A stretch of DNA of 64,000 nt from Akkermansiaceae bacterium (GCA_028822935.1 JAPKCM010000001.1:1-64000); one strand, 5' to 3'; positions 44,249 through 53,376 are shown, counted from the stretch's first letter. The notes: a model not told the origin generated them from the sequence alone. A program made the numbers and translations.

Positions 44249-45025
44249 ATGAGTAACCAGCCATTGAGCGGAAAGACCGCAATTGTTTTTGGAGTCGCAA
44301 ATAAGCGGAGTATCGCGTGGGCGATTGCTAAAGCTTGGGCGGAGGCCGGAGCGACCTTAATTTTTAATTATCAAGGAGAGCGTTTGAAGGGAAATGTCGA
44401 ACAGCTCGCCGGAACATTTGGTGATGATGTCGCGATGTATCCTTGCGATGTCACGAGTGACGAAGAACTCGACGCCTTTTTCGCAAATGTCAAAAAGCAC
44501 ACCGATAAAATCGATCTTGTTCTTCACTCGGTTGCCTTTGCCCCCAAAGAAGCTCTCGAAGGAGACTTTGTCAGCACTACTCGTGAAGCTTATTCGATCT
44601 CCCACGATATCAGTGCTTACTCACTTGTCGCCTTGGCTCAGCGTGCTGCGCCGATGATGACCGATGGTGGAAGCATTATCGCGATGTCCTACTATGGCGC
44701 TGCCAAGGTGGTTCCACACTACAACGTGATGGGAGTCGCTAAAGCGAGCTTGGAGGCTTCCACTCGTTATCTTGCATCTGATCTGGGATCGAAAAAGATC
44801 CGGGTGAATTGCATCAGCGCAGGGCCTGTGCAGACGCTCGCGGCTCGGGGAATTTCCGGATTTGGAACAATGATCAAGCACTACGAAGATCATGCGCCGC
44901 TTGGTCGTTCCTGCACTCCAAAGGAGCTCGGGTCTACCGGCGTTTTCCTTGCGAGTGAAGGAGCTGCCTCGATCACAGGTCAGGTCATCTATGTTGATGG
45001 TGGATATCAAATCATGGGAATGTAA
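44249..45025 (+). CDS. fabI: Enoyl-[acyl-carrier-protein] reductase
   Basis: 258 residues. NADH-dependent last step of the fatty acid elongation cycle. Features: GKTAIVFGVANKRSIAWAIA (FabI cofactor loop), LVLHSVAFAPKEAL, the SYYGAAKVVPHYNVMGVAKA segment with the Tyr-x6-Lys pair, and GPVQTLAARGISGF. I start at the ATG at 44249 (MSNQPLSG), 12 bp after a GGGAG. The FabI isoform suggests triclosan-type sensitivity by family knowledge. It lies 49 bp after mtfA. Confidence 0.96.
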   Translation: MSNQPLSGKTAIVFGVANKRSIAWAIAKAWAEAGATLIFNYQGERLKGNVEQLAGTFGDDVAMYPCDVTSDEELDAFFANVKKHTDKIDLVLHSVAFAPKEALEGDFVSTTREAYSISHDISAYSLVALAQRAAPMMTDGGSIIAMSYYGAAKVVPHYNVMGVAKASLEASTRYLASDLGSKKIRVNCISAGPVQTLAARGISGFGTMIKHYEDHAPLGRSCTPKELGSTGVFLASEGAASITGQVIYVDGGYQIMGM

Positions 45026-45027
45026 TT

Positions 45028-45651
45028 ATGGGTGAATGGTATTATGGAAAAGGGGGGCAGCAAGAGGGGCCTTTTGATGAGGTGACTCTTCGTCAACGTA
45101 TTGCAGCCGGGCAAGTGAGCCCGACTGATTTGGTGTGGCGTGAAGGAATGGCGGAATGGCTTCCGCTTTCGCAAGTGGCGGAGCTTTCGTCATCGAGTTC
45201 AGTGGTAGCTCCTAGTTCGGGGGCAGCTCCAGCGTCTCCTTATGCGCCTCCGGGGGGAAATCCAGCGCTATATGCCGCGGCTCCCGCAACGAGTGGATTG
45301 GCGATTGCGAGTTTGGTTTGTGGAATTCTAGCGCTAGTTTCGAGCTGCATGTATGTTGGTATTCTTTTTGGAATTCCAGCGGTGATTTGCGGGCACATGG
45401 CGATGAAAAAAATCGCGGACCCTCAGGATCCTGTTGGCGGGAAGGGCATGGCTCTGGCTGGCCTCATCTGTGGATATATTGGCAGCTTGGTTTCTCTCGT
45501 GATTATTGGAGTCGTCGTTTTCGCTCTCAACGCAACAGATGGAGGATTTTCGAAAATTATAGAAGAGGTTGAGCGCCAGCAGTCGGAGAATCAAGAACAG
45601 ATCGAAGAGTCGCAGCGACAGGTGGAGGATGCAGGAGAGGATGCTCACTAA
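45028..45651 (+). CDS. GYF_2 plus DUF4190 membrane protein
   Basis: 207 residues starting 2 bp after the fabI stop. The N-terminal GYF_2 domain reads WYYGKGGQQEGPFDEVTLRQ and DLVWREGMAEWLPLSQV. A Ser/Ala/Pro-rich linker follows, then two membrane helices of a DUF4190 domain (LAIASLVCGILALVSSCMYV; GMALAGLICGYIGSLVSLVI). The C-terminus is a Glu/Gln-rich coiled coil. GYF_2 domains may bind proline-rich peptides. Function unknown. Confidence 0.88.
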   Translation: MGEWYYGKGGQQEGPFDEVTLRQRIAAGQVSPTDLVWREGMAEWLPLSQVAELSSSSSVVAPSSGAAPASPYAPPGGNPALYAAAPATSGLAIASLVCGILALVSSCMYVGILFGIPAVICGHMAMKKIADPQDPVGGKGMALAGLICGYIGSLVSLVIIGVVVFALNATDGGFSKIIEEVERQQSENQEQIEESQRQVEDAGEDAH

Positions 45652-46066
45652 AGAGAAACAGGGGTGGCCTCGTTTTGTCTTGGTCGTTCCCCTAACTCTT
45701 CTACTTCTCGTCGTTTTTCGATTTATCTATCCAAGCTTAGCTGGTTCGATGCCGAGCTGTCCGCTTCTTTCGCTCACGGGTTTCCAGTGTCCTGGTTGTG
45801 GTGGGACGCGGGCGGCCGATGCACTTGTTCATTTCCGCTGGATCGATGCGTTAGGAAATCACGCTTGGTTTGTCTTGGTCGTCCTCATTGGGCTCCCCGT
45901 CATATTTTGGATGGCCCTCAAAGAAAAATATCCCACAATTCCCGGTCCGCGGTTTCATGAAAACTGGCTCTGGTTTTGTCTGGTCTCGCTTTTGATTTTT
46001 GCGGTCCTGAGATCGATGGAGCCATTTCAATGGCTGGCGCCTGATCCGATAAAGAGCGAGAACTAG
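45641..46066 (+). CDS. DUF2752 membrane protein
   Basis: 141 residues from the ATG at 45641, preceded by GAGAGG; it overlaps the previous gene by 11 bp. Three membrane helices and the DUF2752 cysteine motif CPLLSLTGFQCPGCGGTRA after the first helix. DUF2752 proteins often follow GYF/DUF4190-type genes in this phylum-like context. Function unknown. It overlaps the convergent kamA end by 4 bp. Confidence 0.9.
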   Translation: MLTKEKQGWPRFVLVVPLTLLLLVVFRFIYPSLAGSMPSCPLLSLTGFQCPGCGGTRAADALVHFRWIDALGNHAWFVLVVLIGLPVIFWMALKEKYPTIPGPRFHENWLWFCLVSLLIFAVLRSMEPFQWLAPDPIKSEN

Positions 46067-47244
46067 CTCGTTGGAACCTTAGATTCAATGGGCTCCGAAT
46101 AGACGAATTTTTTCCCTTCGTAGTTGCGGAGGATCACGCGTTCGGGATTTTTATCCAAGACGTATTCCGGATTGAGAGGGATCTTCCCGCCGCCGCCCGG
46201 ACCATCGACGACATACTGTGGAATGCCGTAGCCCGTGGTATGGCCGCGTAGGCCCTCGATGATTTCAAGCCCCTTATTGATTCCAGTACGGAGGTGCTTG
46301 GTCCCTTCGATGAGATCGGCTTGATAAAGATAGTAAGGGCGAACGCGGCACATGAGCAGCTTGTGCACGAGGTCTCGCTGAATTTCGACCGAGTCGTTGA
46401 TGCCCTTAAGAAGGACGGATTGGTTTCCCATCTGAATCCCGGCATCTGCTAGGCGTCCGAGACCATCGCGAACTTCACTCGTGAGTTCATCCGGGTGGTT
46501 GGTGTGGATGGAAATAAAGAGGGGGTGAAACTGCTTGAGCATGCCGCAGAGCGCAGGCGTGATCCGCTGGGGAAGGAAGATGGGGATGCGCGATCCGATC
46601 CTCAGGAACTGGATGTGCGGAATCTCGCGGAGTCTCGTGAGGAGTTTCTCGAGCTTGTTGTCTGAGAACAAAAGGGGATCCCCTCCTGATAAGAGGACGT
46701 CGCGGACCTGCGGAGTTTTTTTGAGATACTCGATCGCTTGGTCCCACTGAATCTCGAGTTTCTGATCGGAAACGCCAGAGACGACCCGGGACCTTGTGCA
46801 GTAGCGGCAGTAGGAAGCGCAGCGGTCGGTCACGAGAAAGAGGACGCGATCCGGGTAGCGGTGAACCAAGCCGGGAACCGGCATGTGGGAATCTTCGCCA
46901 CAGGGATCCTTCATGTCAGCGGGATCGACATAGGTTTCCTCGATCCGAGGAATGACCTGACGTCGCATTGGGCATCCGGGATCCGTGGGGTGAATGAGAT
47001 TAAAGAAATGGGGCGTCACCGATGTCGCCAGTTTTGTTCCGGTGAGGAGAATTCCTGCGCGTTCCTCCTCGGAAAGCGTTAGGTGTTTTTCGATTTGCTC
47101 CAGTGACTTGACGCAATTTTTAAGCTGCCAGGTGTGGGAATTCCAATCTTCTGGTGAAACATTCTCATCTGCCCAGTATCCCGGCGCCGCTGATTTGAAG
47201 GTCAATTCGTTCAAGTTGGTTTGATCATAGTTGTCTTTGGCCAC
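46063..47244 (-). CDS. kamA: KamA-family lysine 2,3-aminomutase
   Basis: 393 residues. Radical SAM and PLP enzyme that interconverts L-lysine and beta-lysine in characterised members. The cluster motif is C142-x3-C146-x2-C149 (RCASYCRYCT), SAM binding GGDPLL follows, and the PLP-Lys motif is DGPGGGGKIPL near the end. The family also includes EpmB and glutamate 2,3-aminomutase; the length and PGGGGK motif favour the KamA group. No beta-lysine acetyltransferase (ablB) or lysine fermentation gene is adjacent, so osmolyte synthesis is only a possibility. Confidence 0.9.
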   Translation of the reverse strand: MAKDNYDQTNLNELTFKSAAPGYWADENVSPEDWNSHTWQLKNCVKSLEQIEKHLTLSEEERAGILLTGTKLATSVTPHFFNLIHPTDPGCPMRRQVIPRIEETYVDPADMKDPCGEDSHMPVPGLVHRYPDRVLFLVTDRCASYCRYCTRSRVVSGVSDQKLEIQWDQAIEYLKKTPQVRDVLLSGGDPLLFSDNKLEKLLTRLREIPHIQFLRIGSRIPIFLPQRITPALCGMLKQFHPLFISIHTNHPDELTSEVRDGLGRLADAGIQMGNQSVLLKGINDSVEIQRDLVHKLLMCRVRPYYLYQADLIEGTKHLRTGINKGLEIIEGLRGHTTGYGIPQYVVDGPGGGGKIPLNPEYVLDKNPERVILRNYEGKKFVYSEPIESKVPTS

Positions 47245-47315
47245 TTGTCAAAAGGGGTATCTCCAATATTTTGGTAGTCTTAAATATTCGATTGTGCTAA
47301 ATTGCTGGTCGTCTT

Positions 47316-48056
47316 ATGTTTCATCAAGCTCATCGCGATACAATGCGCGCTTCGTATGCCGATATTTTGGCATCGCTTAAGCGATCCGATGGCATGCCGA
47401 TCTCTGATCTCTCCCGTGAGTTGGGAAAGAGCTACATGGGGATCAAGCAGCATTGCTTGAAGCTCACTGAGATGGGCTATCTCGAAGAATGGCGTGTTCC
47501 TAGGGCCAAGAAGGAAGTGGGTCGTCCTGAGAAGCTCTATCGACTGACCAAGAAGTGTGATCCACTTTTCCCACAAGCTGGGTCAGAGTTGGGCTCGTCT
47601 GTTTTAGAAGGGGTGAAGGCACTCTATGGAGAAGCGGCTCCGGAAAAGCTTCTCTTTCATCATTTTCAAAAATTGCTCAATCGCTGGCAGCCGAAGGTTC
47701 GGGCGGGGAAATCGATGGTAGAAAAGGCGACTCGCCTTGCTGATCTTCGCGATAAAGAGGGCTGGTTTAGTCGCTGTCACTATGATCCTGAGACTGGTTT
47801 TCGGATCGAAGAATTTCACACTCCGCTTGCCGATGTTTATGAAAACTATCCCAATGCCGTTCGCATGGAGGTGCAAATGATGGAAAAGGTGCTCGGAACA
47901 CGCATTGTCCGGACGGAAGCTTCCACTGGGAAGGGCCGGAAGCGCGTTGTCTATGAAATCGCCACACTCGGAGTGAGTGAGGAAAAGGCCAAGGCCCGTC
48001 CTCCAATTTCTGCGCGGCCTGAAGTAGATCGAGCGCCTCAGGGGATGTTGTTTTAG
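47316..48056 (+). CDS. Winged-helix transcriptional regulator
   Basis: 246 residues. An N-terminal winged helix (ADILASLKRSDGMPISDLSR, ELGKSYMGIKQHCLKLTEMG, wing VGRPEKLYRLTKK) is followed by an effector-like C-terminal domain (EKATRLADLRDKEGWFSRCH, FRIEEFHTPLADVYENYP). The order resembles SufR/ArsR-like regulators with a GRPxxxY wing, though the SufR cysteine cluster is not evident. Divergent from kamA with 71 bp between starts, so it may control kamA. Confidence 0.8.
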   Translation: MFHQAHRDTMRASYADILASLKRSDGMPISDLSRELGKSYMGIKQHCLKLTEMGYLEEWRVPRAKKEVGRPEKLYRLTKKCDPLFPQAGSELGSSVLEGVKALYGEAAPEKLLFHHFQKLLNRWQPKVRAGKSMVEKATRLADLRDKEGWFSRCHYDPETGFRIEEFHTPLADVYENYPNAVRMEVQMMEKVLGTRIVRTEASTGKGRKRVVYEIATLGVSEEKAKARPPISARPEVDRAPQGMLF

Positions 48057-48971
48057 TTAAACGAGAGGACTGGGATAGTCCCCGCTATCGACGAGAGTTT
48101 GGATGCTCTGGACCACGTGTGGCTTGTCTTCGGGGTAGGTGACGCCGAACCAGGAGGATGAAGTTTCGAGGACATGGCAGGCTGCAGTGCCATCGGCGAT
48201 GAGATTATCGACGACGGTTGGGATGTAGCACTCGCTCTTGCGCGCGGTGCCGTTCTCCTTGAGGAAGCTGATGAAGTGCGTCTCAAGCTGATCGAGGAAG
48301 CGGACAGGGAATCCCCAGAGGTTCATCGAAACGATGGTGTCCTCTGCGATGAGACAAGCCTCGCCATTGAGGGCGCGGCCTTCGATTTCGTTGTCATCTT
48401 TGCGGGAGATATTGATGACTTCTTCGACTCCTCCGAGAAAGTTTTCGGTCGTCTGGCAAATACCGCGATTGACGGAACCGTGGTCGGAAAGGGTGTTGGC
48501 GATCTGGTAACCGACGAGACCGTAATGCTCCTTGTCGTTGTCGATGGAATTACTGGTTAGGAATGAGGCAGCCTGCATGTAGGCATCTTTTCCATAAAAG
48601 TCGTCGGCATTGATGACGGCAAACGGGCGGTCGATTTCGTGACGCGCGGCACGGATGGCGTGGGCTGTGCCCCAGGGTTTTTCACGACCTTCGGGGGCGG
48701 AGAATCCCTCGGGGAGGTCGTCGAGTTCTTGGAAAGCGTAGGCGACTTCGATCTGGCTCGAGAACTTGCCTCCGACAGATTCGCGGAAGGCCTCGGCGAA
48801 GTCTTCACGGATGACGAAGATCACTTTGGAAAATCCGGCGCGCATGGCATCGAAGACCGAGTAGTCGAGGACGGTCTCACCATTTGGGCCCATGGGATCC
48901 ATTTGTTTTAGGCCCCCATATCGGGAGCCCATTCCTGCTGCGAGAACGACGAGTGCGGGGGAATCTACCAT
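48057..48971 (-). CDS. Sugar-phosphate nucleotidyltransferase-like protein
   Basis: 304 residues from the ATG at 48971, chosen because it precedes the nucleotide-binding start SPALVVLAAGMGSRYGGLKQ; the upstream extension to 49118 is not family-like. AVINADDFYGKDAY is the metal-binding DD region, and PWGTAHAIRAARHEI the base/sugar contact. Belongs to the GT-A NTP_transferase fold, which makes NDP-sugars; the product is unknown. Convergent with the regulator gene with no space between stops. Confidence 0.88.
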   Translation of the reverse strand: MVDSPALVVLAAGMGSRYGGLKQMDPMGPNGETVLDYSVFDAMRAGFSKVIFVIREDFAEAFRESVGGKFSSQIEVAYAFQELDDLPEGFSAPEGREKPWGTAHAIRAARHEIDRPFAVINADDFYGKDAYMQAASFLTSNSIDNDKEHYGLVGYQIANTLSDHGSVNRGICQTTENFLGGVEEVINISRKDDNEIEGRALNGEACLIAEDTIVSMNLWGFPVRFLDQLETHFISFLKENGTARKSECYIPTVVDNLIADGTAACHVLETSSSWFGVTYPEDKPHVVQSIQTLVDSGDYPSPLV

Positions 48972-49229
48972 GCAGAAGAGATTTCGACTGGAGAAGCTGA
49001 GAAAGGCAATGGTTTTCTGGTGAAGAAAGGTTTTTGGGCGATGGAGAGGGATGAGGAGCTTGCGATACTTGGGGAGCGGATTTCCGTGGATTTTTGGATC
49101 GACGAAGATGAGGCTCATCGCCCGTAGCCTGCATGAAGATTGGCAGAGTTAAGGAACGACTCCGAAATTAATGAAGACATGGCACTCGATTCCGGTCCCA
49201 TCAGGTTCGTCGACTTCTCCTTGATTAGT

Positions 49230-49889
49230 CTAGTCCTGCGACTCCTCAAACTCCTTCTTAGATTGCTTACGGCATTCGGAGACAAAGAAGTTGCAGGCTT
49301 CTTGGCAGACGAGGGGAATGGCCTTTCCGCCGGGAAGGGTGCCATCGAATTGAGAGGCTTCGCTTGCTTCGAGTGGGTTGTCGTCATCGAGTTGCCAGAG
49401 AATTTTCTTCACGCACTTGTTGGCGGGACCACAGAGGGTTTTGACGAGATGCTGGGCACCTGCGTCTGAAACGTTCCGGCTGTGGCGATACATGCCGGTC
49501 TGTCGATTCAGCTTATCGCGGAGATTCTGGGTGCGGATCTCGCCCTTTTTCCAAGCGTTCCAAAGACCGAACGAGGCGGGATAAAAGAGATCGAGCGCGC
49601 GGCGGAGTTGGGCCACCTCATCGAGGAGAATGACCCAGCCACCGGGAAGGGAAATCTCGCCTTTGGTGAAGCGGTATTCGCCCTCAGGAGTGTAGAGGCC
49701 AAGCTCACGGGCGGAGTCGGGATAGCAGTGCTGAGTAAGATCCGAGAAATCGCCGGAGGTCACTTTTTCCTCATCATCGAGATGGCAAAGAATAAATGAA
49801 GCGGCGTGGTGATCTGTTAGAATGCGCAGCTGACCGATCTGATTGATTCCTTGATCGAGGGCGTCAGCGAAAGTTTGATTGAGAGACAT
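49230..49889 (-). CDS. DR2241-like 4Fe-4S protein next to CbiX
   Basis: 219 residues from the ATG at 49889. The C-terminal half carries a cysteine pattern CGPANKC, then VCQEACNFFVSEC, expected for a 4Fe-4S cluster and similar to Deinococcus DR2241-type proteins that accompany CbiX chelatases. The N-terminus has FADALDQGINQIGQLRILTD and PGGWVILLDEVAQLRRAL. It follows the CbiX gene by 131 bp on the same strand. Probable redox or metal-handling partner in tetrapyrrole synthesis. Confidence 0.75.
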   Translation of the reverse strand: MSLNQTFADALDQGINQIGQLRILTDHHAASFILCHLDDEEKVTSGDFSDLTQHCYPDSARELGLYTPEGEYRFTKGEISLPGGWVILLDEVAQLRRALDLFYPASFGLWNAWKKGEIRTQNLRDKLNRQTGMYRHSRNVSDAGAQHLVKTLCGPANKCVKKILWQLDDDNPLEASEASQFDGTLPGGKAIPLVCQEACNFFVSECRKQSKKEFEESQD

Positions 49890-49913
49890 GAGGTGGATTG
49901 GAGAAGAGAGATG

Positions 49914-49955
49914 GACCACAGAAAACGCAGAAGGAGCTGAACTTGGTTGGAGGGA
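49914..49955. repeat. Dispersed short repeat, second copy
   Basis: Diverged copy of 23876-23917 (ACCACAGA..GCAGA..AGCTGA..TTGGTTG). Lies between the CbiX and DR2241-like genes. Confidence 0.5.
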
Positions 49956-50019
49956 AGAGAGCGCGAATCTTGCGAATTTTACTAATCTTGGATGAGGGGG
50001 GGAGTTCGGTTAGGCTGGA

Positions 50020-50838
50020 TCAGGAAAGGTGGGCGCTATCGAATGAGGTGACGAGATCGAGAATAACATCGGCCATCATGGGCTCGATACCGATTGCGGA
50101 GGAGTAGTAGAGCGTCTTTTCGCGGAGGTGGTAGGGATTGTGGCGGAAGATTTCCTTCTGGCTCGCGGCGAGGCCTTCTTCTTTTTCAAAGCCCAGCATC
50201 ATCGGGATATCTTGGTAGCTGTGGAGGCCATCGGCGATGAAGAAGGGGACCACGACGGCATTCTCGGTTTGGGTCATCTTCGCCCAGTCTGCGATGAAGG
50301 GAGGCTCTTCCATGTAAGTGTCATGCACCGCGGCGAAACGGCATTCCGGCAGCGTTTTGATCAGCTCGACCTGGTCTCTGATTGCTTTGGTAGAATTCTT
50401 ATTCAGCCCCGTGCCATGGCCCACGATGAAGAGGGTCGATTCTTCCTGTGGCACTCCGGGTGCGACCTCCTCGGTCCGTTGGAGAATGAGTGAAGTCATC
50501 GAAGGATGAATGCCGACAGGATCGCAGTAGTGCAGCGTCTTTCCGTGGATCTTCGTGGTCGGTCCATCGAGTTCGAACTCACGAGGGATCACCTCTTGGG
50601 TGAAATATCCTTCACTGATGAAGTCGGGCACGATGTAGACCTCGTCCGCATCGATCATGTAAAGAGCTTCACGCATCGAGGGCTCCTCTTTCCAAAAGCA
50701 GCAGTGCACCTCGGCAAAGACTCCGCGGGCGCGAATCTCCTTCGCGTGATCAAAGTAGGGGGTGGAGGAATCCGGGTTTTCCGTCGAACCGTGCCCCACG
50801 ATGAGAAGGGCAGCATTCGGCTTAAGCGAGAAATTCAT
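50020..50838 (-). CDS. cbiX: Two-domain CbiX-type chelatase
   Basis: 272 residues with two tandem CbiX domains. First: NAALLIVGHGSTENPDSST, EEPSMREALYMIDADEVYIV. Second: TLFIVGHGTGLNKNSTKAI, YMEEPPFIADWAKMTQTEN, VVVPFFIADGLHS. The GHG histidines are the catalytic metal ligands in class II chelatases. They insert Co or Fe (sometimes Ni) into sirohydrochlorin for cobalamin, siroheme or F430. Which metal is used is not decidable here. Paired with the DR2241-like 4Fe-4S protein downstream. Confidence 0.88.
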   Translation of the reverse strand: MNFSLKPNAALLIVGHGSTENPDSSTPYFDHAKEIRARGVFAEVHCCFWKEEPSMREALYMIDADEVYIVPDFISEGYFTQEVIPREFELDGPTTKIHGKTLHYCDPVGIHPSMTSLILQRTEEVAPGVPQEESTLFIVGHGTGLNKNSTKAIRDQVELIKTLPECRFAAVHDTYMEEPPFIADWAKMTQTENAVVVPFFIADGLHSYQDIPMMLGFEKEEGLAASQKEIFRHNPYHLREKTLYYSSAIGIEPMMADVILDLVTSFDSAHLS

Positions 50839-50891
50839 GGGCGCAGGATACTTTGGCTTGCCCTACGCGCAAGCGGGAGTGTGATGTGAAT

Positions 50892-51527
50892 ATGCTTTTT
50901 GAAGATCTCCGCGTTTGGAGGGATCCGGTCGCTCGATCCGGTCCTGAAAACATGGCAGTGGATGAGTGGCTCACGACCCAAACCGAGGAGGGTCCTATTT
51001 TGCGAGTCTATGATTGGGACGGCGCCTGGGTGAGCTTGGGGTATTTCCAAAGCCTAGCCGAGGCCCAGCGGCTTTTTGGAAACGAGGTCTCGTATGTAAG
51101 ACGCTGGACGGGTGGAGGAATTGTCGATCACCGAAACGATTCGACCTACACGCTGGTGATGCCGAGAAGTGAAAAAGCGACTTCGATGCGAGGCGACGAA
51201 AGCTACTGTGCCATTCATAAGGTTGTGGTGGTGGTGCTTCGAAAAAGCGGTGTCGACTGTGAACTTACGGGAGAGGATTCCGAAAACAAGTCAGCGGCTT
51301 GTTTTAAGAAGCCAGTGCGCTGGGACATCGTCTCGAATGGCAAGAAGCTAGCGGGGGCAGGGCAGCGCCGGGGAAAGTGGGGGACGCTCCATCAGGGAAG
51401 TGTGATGGGAGAGGTAGAGCATTTGGCTGAGGAGTTGTCGCAAAAAGTGAGGCACGTGGAATTAATCTACCCAGAGGACTACGAATTACGCTATCAGGAT
51501 CAGAAGTGGCTCGATCGAGTTCCCTGA
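50892..51527 (+). CDS. Lipoate/octanoyl-protein ligase-like protein
   Basis: 211 residues from the ATG at 50892 (MLFEDLRVW). Biotin/lipoate A/B ligase fold: AVDEWLTTQTEEGPILRVYD, WVSLGYFQSLAEAQR, VRRWTGGGIVDHRNDSTYTL, the conserved Lys region DIVSNGKKLAGAGQRR and LHQGSVMGE. The RRxTGGG and NGKK motifs are those of LplA/LipM-type enzymes that attach lipoyl or octanoyl groups to 2-oxoacid dehydrogenases. Shorter than LplA (no accessory domain), so LipM-like or a scavenging ligase is possible. Confidence 0.85.
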   Translation: MLFEDLRVWRDPVARSGPENMAVDEWLTTQTEEGPILRVYDWDGAWVSLGYFQSLAEAQRLFGNEVSYVRRWTGGGIVDHRNDSTYTLVMPRSEKATSMRGDESYCAIHKVVVVVLRKSGVDCELTGEDSENKSAACFKKPVRWDIVSNGKKLAGAGQRRGKWGTLHQGSVMGEVEHLAEELSQKVRHVELIYPEDYELRYQDQKWLDRVP

Positions 51528-51552
51528 CTCTTATCGCGGGATTTGAGGGAGA

Positions 51553-51990
51553 TCAGGACTGGGCGGAGGCGCATTTCGGGCAGGTGCCGAAGAATTCGAG
51601 TTCGTGGTAGAGGTTTTGGAATCCTGTTTCTTGGCGCATTTCTTCTTCGAGCTGATGAACGGGGCAGGGGGCTTCGATGGCCTCGATGCTGCCGCAGTCG
51701 GTGCAAATCAGGTAGTCGCGGTGGGTCCCGGGGATGAGGAGGGCGAAGTAGGCAGCGCGCTCGTGAAGGCCGAGGCGGCGTACGATTCCTTTATCGTTGA
51801 GACGCTGAAGGAGCCGGAACACGGTGGTCTGGTCGCATTGCTTGGAGAGATGACCGCAGCTGCTCAGGTCAGCGAGGGTCATCGGGCGATTGTGATCGGC
51901 GAGGCAGGTGAGAATAGCTTCCAGGGCCTTGGTGCGTCGAAGGCCGGAGGAGCGGGCGCGCTCGAGAAGGTTTTCGTAGAGTTTTGGCAT
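51553..51990 (-). CDS. Fur-family metal-dependent repressor
   Basis: 145 residues, usual size. The winged helix contains RRTKALEAILTCLADHNRPM, QCDQTTVFRLLQRLNDKGIV. The dimerisation domain has HRDYLICTDCGSIEAIEAP with one structural zinc pair (C-x-x-C) and CPKC near the end. Fur, Zur and PerR cannot be told apart with certainty; the presence of a zinc-independent L36 gene 1.2 kb away makes Zur worth testing. Directly downstream of ruvB with no gap. Confidence 0.92.
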   Translation of the reverse strand: MPKLYENLLERARSSGLRRTKALEAILTCLADHNRPMTLADLSSCGHLSKQCDQTTVFRLLQRLNDKGIVRRLGLHERAAYFALLIPGTHRDYLICTDCGSIEAIEAPCPVHQLEEEMRQETGFQNLYHELEFFGTCPKCASAQS

Positions 51991-53016
51991 TTAAAGTAGG
52001 CTTTGTTGGCCGCCGGGAGCGGGAGGGAGGTCAGCTCCAATTTTGGTGTAGGCGGCTGGCATGGCGACCCGGCCCCGGGGAGTCCGTTTGACAAAACCTT
52101 GCATGATGAGGAAAGGTTCGTGAACTTCTTCTAAGGTTGAGGCGTCTTCTCCGACCGAGACGGCGATGGACGAAAGTCCTACGGGGCCACCATTGAACTT
52201 ATAAATCAGTGCTTCGAGGAGGCGCTTGTCCATTTCATCGAGTCCGTCTTGATCGATTTCGATCATGGCGAGGGCGTCGGAGGCAGTCTTGGCGTCGATC
52301 TTTCCATCGGCTCGAACCTGAGTGTAATCCCGAACCCAGCGGAGGAGATTGTTGGCGATGCGGGGGGTTCCGCGTGACCGGCGGGCAATTTCACTCGCGC
52401 CTTCCGGGTTGATTTTGAGATCTAGGATCGAAGCCGAACGCTCGATAATAAAAGCGAGTTGCTCGTTGGTATAATAATCGAGTCGGTTGAGAAGACCGAA
52501 GCGAGAGCGTAGGGGGGCGGTGAGCATGCCGGAGCGGGTGGTGGCGCCGACGAGGGTGAATTTGGGAAGCTGAAGCTGAATAGAGCGAGCGGAAGGGCCT
52601 GAGTCGATGATGATATCGAGTCGGAAGTCTTCCATGGCTGGGTAAAGATATTCCTCGATGGCCGGGTGAAGTCGGTGGATTTCATCGATGAACAAGATGT
52701 CGCCACGCTGGAGATTGGTCAAGATGCCCGCGAGATCGCCCGCTTTTTCAATCTGGGGGCCTGAGGTGGTGTGGAGCGTGGAGCCCACGGCAGTGGAAAC
52801 AATATTGGCCAGAGTCGTTTTCCCCAAACCTGGAGGGCCGGAAAGAAGAATGTGTTCAAGGACGTCATCGCGCTTCTTGGCTGCTTCCACCATAAGCATC
52901 AGGCGCTCGGTGACCTTTTCCTGGCCGTGGAAGTCATCGAAACCGGGAGGGCGCAGAGTGAGATCGAGCGGAGTCTCGGGAGCGTTGACCGTTTCTTGAA
53001 AGTAGGATTCTGACAT
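51991..53016 (-). CDS. ruvB: Holliday junction branch migration helicase
   Basis: 341 residues, the normal RuvB length. AAA+ motor that drives branch migration with RuvA. N-terminal [19 protein letters not shown], Walker [15 protein letters not shown], Walker [30 protein letters not shown] with sensor 1 and arginine finger, and the winged-helix end ([36 protein letters not shown]). The fur-family gene follows immediately. ruvA and ruvC are not here. Confidence 0.97.
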   Translation of the reverse strand: MSESYFQETVNAPETPLDLTLRPPGFDDFHGQEKVTERLMLMVEAAKKRDDVLEHILLSGPPGLGKTTLANIVSTAVGSTLHTTSGPQIEKAGDLAGILTNLQRGDILFIDEIHRLHPAIEEYLYPAMEDFRLDIIIDSGPSARSIQLQLPKFTLVGATTRSGMLTAPLRSRFGLLNRLDYYTNEQLAFIIERSASILDLKINPEGASEIARRSRGTPRIANNLLRWVRDYTQVRADGKIDAKTASDALAMIEIDQDGLDEMDKRLLEALIYKFNGGPVGLSSIAVSVGEDASTLEEVHEPFLIMQGFVKRTPRGRVAMPAAYTKIGADLPPAPGGQQSLL

Positions 53017-53151
53017 TGAGCGACATTGCCAATCGGCGTAAGAGAGTGAACCATGAAGCTTTTCTTTTGAACACCGATTTTTTCTTAGGAATGGGCTTTA
53101 CATGGGGAAGGTGAAGACTAGTCTGCGCGCTCGCACAAACATACGGTTTTT

Positions 53152-53316
53152 ATGAAAGTTCTTTCTTCCCTCGCCTCCGCCAAGCGCCGCCACGCAGACT
53201 GTCAAGTGGTCAAACGTAAAGGAACCCTATACGTGATTAATAAGACGAACCCTCGTTTCAAAGCCCGTCAAGGTGCTACTAAGGGAACCAAGATGTCCAA
53301 AAAGGGCGTCAACTAG
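53152..53316 (+). CDS. rpmJ: 50S ribosomal protein L36, zinc-free form
   Basis: 54 residues, too short for a casual scan. Reads [40 protein letters not shown] and a short basic tail. The order matches bL36, but only one Cys is present, so it lacks the zinc ribbon (the C-minus or YkgO-like form). Divergent from ruvB by 135 bp, and followed by a terminator. Confidence 0.93.
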   Translation: MKVLSSLASAKRRHADCQVVKRKGTLYVINKTNPRFKARQGATKGTKMSKKGVN

Positions 53317-53336
53317 GCGGTTCACGATCATTTTTT

Positions 53337-53368
53337 AAAGGCGGTTCCGAAGTGGAGTCGCCTTTTTT
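53337..53368. terminator. Terminator after rpmJ
   Basis: AAAGGCG (53337-53343) pairs with CGCCTTT (53359-53365), followed by T-run. The TTTTTT at 53331-53336 lets it also act on the convergent tcdA transcript. Confidence 0.85.
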
Positions 53369-53376
53369 CGGGTCGA

